Shown one piece after another: positions 15,992 through 18,747 of a stretch of 18,747 nucleotides of DNA. A program made the translations under genes and the position numbers. Position 1 is the first letter of the stretch; the number at the start of each line of letters is the position of its first letter. The DNA comes from DATCLS01 sp035265325 (GTDB lineage: Bacteria > Actinomycetota > Acidimicrobiia > Acidimicrobiales > VFJN01), in assembly GCA_035265325.1 (NCBI GenBank), contig DATFOS010000011.1, positions 1 to 18,747 on the forward strand, written 5' to 3'. The notes beneath the pieces were generated by a model. It did no database searches and was not told the DNA's origin. It saw only the letters and a list, made by a program, of their open reading frames with translations.

Positions 15992-18256
15992 ATGCGCCGC
16001 GAACCGCCTCTCACGGTCGCCGGGCCACGGAGCCCGGTCGGTGAGCTCGCCGAGGCAGACCTCGACGGGCTGCTGGCGACGGTCCCGGCACTGGGCCTCG
16101 TGTGGGACGGGGCCGGCGCGTGCCTGGGCACCGACGACCTCGTCGGCCCCGCCGCCGCCGATGGCGAGGCGCTCACCGCCGCCCTGTCGGGCACCGGCTG
16201 GCTCGAGTTCGTCCACCCCGACGACCGTGCCCGGGCCGCCGGCCTCGTGTCGGCCGCGCTGGGCGACGGCGGTCGCGCCGGGGCCGTGGCCCGCGACGAC
16301 GGCATCCGCCTGCGAAGGCCACACCGGTGGGCCGTGCTGCGGGTCCGGGCCGACCCGGCCGGTGGGGCCCGCGGCGTGCTCGTCGATGCCACGCACTCCC
16401 TGGGCGACACGGCCCGCATGGCGCGCATCGTGGGCGGCTTCAACCGGCTGCGCCAGCCGGAGGAGATCGTGCAGGCCGTCCTCGACGAGGCCTTGGCCAT
16501 GCTCGACGGGCGGACGGCCACCGTGCACGTCCTGTCCGACGGCGGCGACACGCTCGAGGTGGCCGGGATGGCCGGCCTCCCCGACGACCTGGTCACCGAG
16601 CGGTTGGGCTCGGTGCCGCTCGACGCCGCCGTCCCGGCCGCCGAGGTGCTGCGCACCGGCGAGACCGTGACCGTGGCGTCGCACGCCGAACGACAGCGGC
16701 GCTACCCCCTGCTCGAGGACCCCAACCTCGTGTACGACCCGTCGTTCGTGGTCGTCCCGCTGGTCGACGCCGAGGGACACCCGTTCGGCGCGCTGGCGAT
16801 CGGGTTCCCCGACGACCGGGTCCTGACCGAGGCCGAGCACCAGACCCTCGGCGACGTGGCCGCCCAGTGCGCCCTGGCGCTCGACCGGGCCCGGCTGACC
16901 GTGATCGCCGAGAACCGCCAGCAGCGGCTGGTGTTCCTCGACGAGCTCAGCTCGGGCCTGTCCCGCTCGCTGGAGCTGGAGGGCACGCTCACCCGCCTGG
17001 CCGAGATGACCGTGCCGCAGCTGGCCGACTGGTGCGTGGTTCGGCTGGTCAGCGTGCCGGGCGACGCCCGGCCCCTGGTGGGCGCCGCCCACGCCGACCC
17101 GGCGTGGACCGACGACCTCGGCCGGCTGGCGCAGCGCCTGCCCCGCTACCTGCCCGACATGGGCGCCCTCGGCCACGCCCTCGCCGAGGGCCGGTCGATC
17201 GTGCGCTGCGGCGGCGGCGACGACCTGATCCGCGAGTTGGTCGGCGAGGGCGAGCAGACCACGCTCGCCGCCATCGGGGCCGACAGCGTGGCCGTCTTCC
17301 CGCTCACGGCCCGTGGCCGGCTGCTGGGCGGGCTGGCGTTCGGCAACCGGCCCGGCCGCCCGCTGACGCCGTTCGACCTCGACCTGGCCGAGCTGGTCGC
17401 CACCCGGGCGGCGACGCTGGTCGACAACGCCCGCCTGTTCGACGAGCGCTCGGGCGTGGCCCAGGCGCTGCAGGCCAGCCTGTTGCCGGGCAGCCTCCCC
17501 GACATCCCCGGCATCGAGCTCGGGGCCCGCTACCGGGCCGCCGGCCTGGGCCTCGACGTGGGCGGCGACTTCTACGACGCCTTCCGGGCCGACGACAACT
17601 GGTGGATCATCGCCGTCGGCGACGTCTGCGGCCACGGCGTGGAGGCGGCGACGATCACGGGCCTGGTGCGTCACACGATCCGGGCCTCGGCGATGGCGGG
17701 CGCGATGCCGTCGGCCATCCTGGGGCGACTCAACGAGATGCTGCTGCGGCACCAGGCCGAACTGACCGTGGCCGGCGTCTTCGACGCCCCCTACTCGCCC
17801 CGGTTCTGCACGGTCGTGATCGGCGCGGTCCAGCCCACGCCTCGGGGCGTCGACCTGGTGCTGTGCCTGGGCGGGCACCCCCAGCCGTTCGTGCGCCGGG
17901 CCGACGGCGAGGTCCTCCCCGTGGGCGTGGCCGGCACCCTCCTCGGCGTCACCGACCGGCTGAGCCTCACCGACTCGGTCGTCCACCTCGACCACGGCGA
18001 CGCCCTCGTGTGCTTCACCGACGGGCTCACCGACCGGCGGCGCGACCAGGTGTCGTTCGGCGAGGAGGGCATCGCCGAGGCGCTCGTCGACACGTCCGGC
18101 CTGACCGCGACCGAGCTGGCCGCCCACGTCGAGGCGCGGGCGGTCGCCTTCACCCCCGACGAGCCGACCGACGACATGGCCGTCCTCGCGCTGGTGGCGA
18201 CGCCTGCCGGCCCCCGGACGGTGTCACACCCCGGGCCGGGGGCGTTCCCCCACTAG
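15992..18256 (+). CDS. PP2C-type (SpoIIE) serine phosphatase with GAF sensor domains
   Basis: The product is 754 aa. The N-terminus (about 20-130) looks PAS-like, with the WLEFVHPDDR motif. Two GAF-type domains follow (about 145-300 and 315-475). The C-terminal SpoIIE/PP2C domain (about 500-745) carries the metal-binding Asp motifs: DVGGDFYD at 522-529, GDVCGHG at 543-549, a GGHPQPF block, TDGLTD at 676-681 and PTDDMAV at 725-731. All catalytic acidic residues are present, so it is predicted active. No membrane segment is seen. Relatives act on phosphorylated STAS anti-anti-sigma factors in partner-switching systems; no STAS protein or HATPase-type anti-sigma is in the window. The ATG at 15992 has no clear ribosome binding site, so the exact start is uncertain. 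Confidence 0.93.
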   Translation: MRREPPLTVAGPRSPVGELAEADLDGLLATVPALGLVWDGAGACLGTDDLVGPAAADGEALTAALSGTGWLEFVHPDDRARAAGLVSAALGDGGRAGAVARDDGIRLRRPHRWAVLRVRADPAGGARGVLVDATHSLGDTARMARIVGGFNRLRQPEEIVQAVLDEALAMLDGRTATVHVLSDGGDTLEVAGMAGLPDDLVTERLGSVPLDAAVPAAEVLRTGETVTVASHAERQRRYPLLEDPNLVYDPSFVVVPLVDAEGHPFGALAIGFPDDRVLTEAEHQTLGDVAAQCALALDRARLTVIAENRQQRLVFLDELSSGLSRSLELEGTLTRLAEMTVPQLADWCVVRLVSVPGDARPLVGAAHADPAWTDDLGRLAQRLPRYLPDMGALGHALAEGRSIVRCGGGDDLIRELVGEGEQTTLAAIGADSVAVFPLTARGRLLGGLAFGNRPGRPLTPFDLDLAELVATRAATLVDNARLFDERSGVAQALQASLLPGSLPDIPGIELGARYRAAGLGLDVGGDFYDAFRADDNWWIIAVGDVCGHGVEAATITGLVRHTIRASAMAGAMPSAILGRLNEMLLRHQAELTVAGVFDAPYSPRFCTVVIGAVQPTPRGVDLVLCLGGHPQPFVRRADGEVLPVGVAGTLLGVTDRLSLTDSVVHLDHGDALVCFTDGLTDRRRDQVSFGEEGIAEALVDTSGLTATELAAHVEARAVAFTPDEPTDDMAVLALVATPAGPRTVSHPGPGAFPH

Positions 18257-18271
18257 GACTGCCTGAGCTCG

Positions 18272-18410
18272 GAGGGTGCGCGGATAGGCACGGTCCCCTT
18301 CTCGGGCGCTGGCGCGCCCGAGAGGTCGAACGACGCGGCAGCTCCGCTCTCGGCGCCTTCGGCGCCGGGCCGCGGGCCACGGCTGCGCCGCTCGACGCAG
18401 CCTCTCAGCC
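18272..18410 (-). repeat. Dispersed 3'-end repeat, copy B (long form)
   Basis: Read on the minus strand this copy begins at the stop codon of the partial gene at the right edge and aligns over its whole length with copy A (13553-13654). Matching blocks in plus-strand coordinates: 18396-18407, 18360-18372, 18324-18336 and 18272-18285. It keeps the GGCGCC-(3-nt loop)-GGCGCC hairpin at 18352-18366. It has a further GGCTGCG/CGCAGCC stem near 18381-18402. Between the last two blocks it carries about 38 bp absent from copy A, containing the perfect hairpin at 18300-18323. It fills almost the whole gap between two convergent genes. Confidence 0.75.
18300..18323. terminator. Strong 10-bp hairpin between convergent genes
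   Basis: TCTCGGGCGC and GCGCCCGAGA form a perfect 10-bp stem with a 4-nt loop (TGGC). It is placed 44 bp after the phosphatase stop and about 80 bp after the stop of the opposite gene. No U-tract follows. A bidirectional Rho-independent-like terminator is the simplest reading; it also forms part of repeat copy B. Confidence 0.55.
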
Positions 18411-18747
18411 GACGGGCTCGGGTGTCCCCGTCGACGCGGCCTCCGCCGGCGTCTCGGCGTGCGACACGGTGACCGACAGCGGGATGCGCCGTGCCGTGCC
18501 GTGCGTGGACTTGAGCAGCTTGGTCACGTTCCGCTCGTGCAGCTTGGTCGTGTCGGCCGGGGCCTCGACGGCGGCGCCCGACGCCAGGTTGCGCCGCCGC
18601 ACCTCCCGGTAGATGCCGTCCCACGAGGCGAAGAAGGCCTCCTCGTCCTTGCGGGGCATCCAACCGCGGCGGGGCTTGACCTTGAGGGTGTCGACGGCGC
18701 TCAGCACGCCGTTGCGGAACGCGCTCTGCAGCTTGGTCTCGTCGCCG
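18405..18747 (-). CDS. C-terminal part of an unrecognised protein (runs off the right edge)
   Basis: The frame is open to the window edge, so only the last 113 residues are visible and the start lies outside. The visible part is soluble-looking, rich in Lys/Arg in its first half (KVKPRRGWMPRKDEE, YREVRRRN), with an Ala/Thr-rich tail ending PEPVG. No motif or transmembrane segment is recognised. Codon usage matches the neighbouring genes (G/C at third positions), which supports it being real. A GTG at 18707 lies in frame, but the coding character and open frame continue upstream of it. Its stop codon coincides with the first bases of repeat copy B. Confidence 0.6.
   Translation of the reverse strand, partial: GDETKLQSAFRNGVLSAVDTLKVKPRRGWMPRKDEEAFFASWDGIYREVRRRNLASGAAVEAPADTTKLHERNVTKLLKSTHGTARRIPLSVTVSHAETPAEAASTGTPEPVG

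Overview
The window is chromosomal DNA of a very GC-rich actinobacterium. A third-position G/C bias runs through every gene, several genes look leaderless, and the gene order matches the conserved actinobacterial block next to the replication origin. In Mycobacterium tuberculosis that block runs parA-parB / cwlM / trxC-trxB2 / Rv3912-sigM / mviN (Rv3910) / Rv3909 / mutT4 / pcnA. The missing murJ and cwlM and the Gly/Pro-rich linkers suggest a deep-branching lineage such as Acidimicrobiia, but this placement is inference.

Layout: (1) 1-274 is a leader with a perfect parS palindrome. (2) 275-2270 holds overlapping parA and parB on the plus strand. (3) 2271-2597 is a gene-free stretch with a cluster of DnaA-box-like sequences and a hairpin, lying between convergent parB and trxA. 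(4) 2598-12429 is a long run of minus-strand genes: trxA, trxB, a two-helix membrane protein, an anti-sigma-like membrane protein, an ECF sigma factor, a receptor-type Ser/Thr kinase, a DegV-family protein, a large secreted/membrane protein related to the Rv3909/DUF6049 type, and a GNAT acetyltransferase. (5) 12548-15075 holds plus-strand genes for an HDAC-like deacetylase and a CCA-adding-enzyme-family nucleotidyltransferase. (6) A minus-strand methyltransferase and a plus-strand GAF-GAF-SpoIIE phosphatase diverge from 15843-15991. (7) A partial, unrecognised minus-strand gene runs off the right edge.

Functionally the window combines chromosome segregation (ParA/ParB/parS), cytoplasmic thiol reduction (TrxB/TrxA), envelope-linked signalling (sigma/anti-sigma pair, transmembrane kinase with a sugar-binding-like ectodomain, large exported protein, PP2C-type phosphatase) and tRNA 3'-end maturation.

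The points most worth follow-up are: the kinase gene, which looks like a free-standing, catalytically intact counterpart of the pseudokinase-TM-ectodomain part of mycobacterial MviN, with no MurJ flippase encoded beside it; the DnaA-box cluster between parB and trxA; a structured repeat present twice, each copy starting at the stop codon of a different gene; and an ECF sigma gene whose conserved N-terminus starts at a non-standard codon placed exactly where a leaderless transcript would begin.
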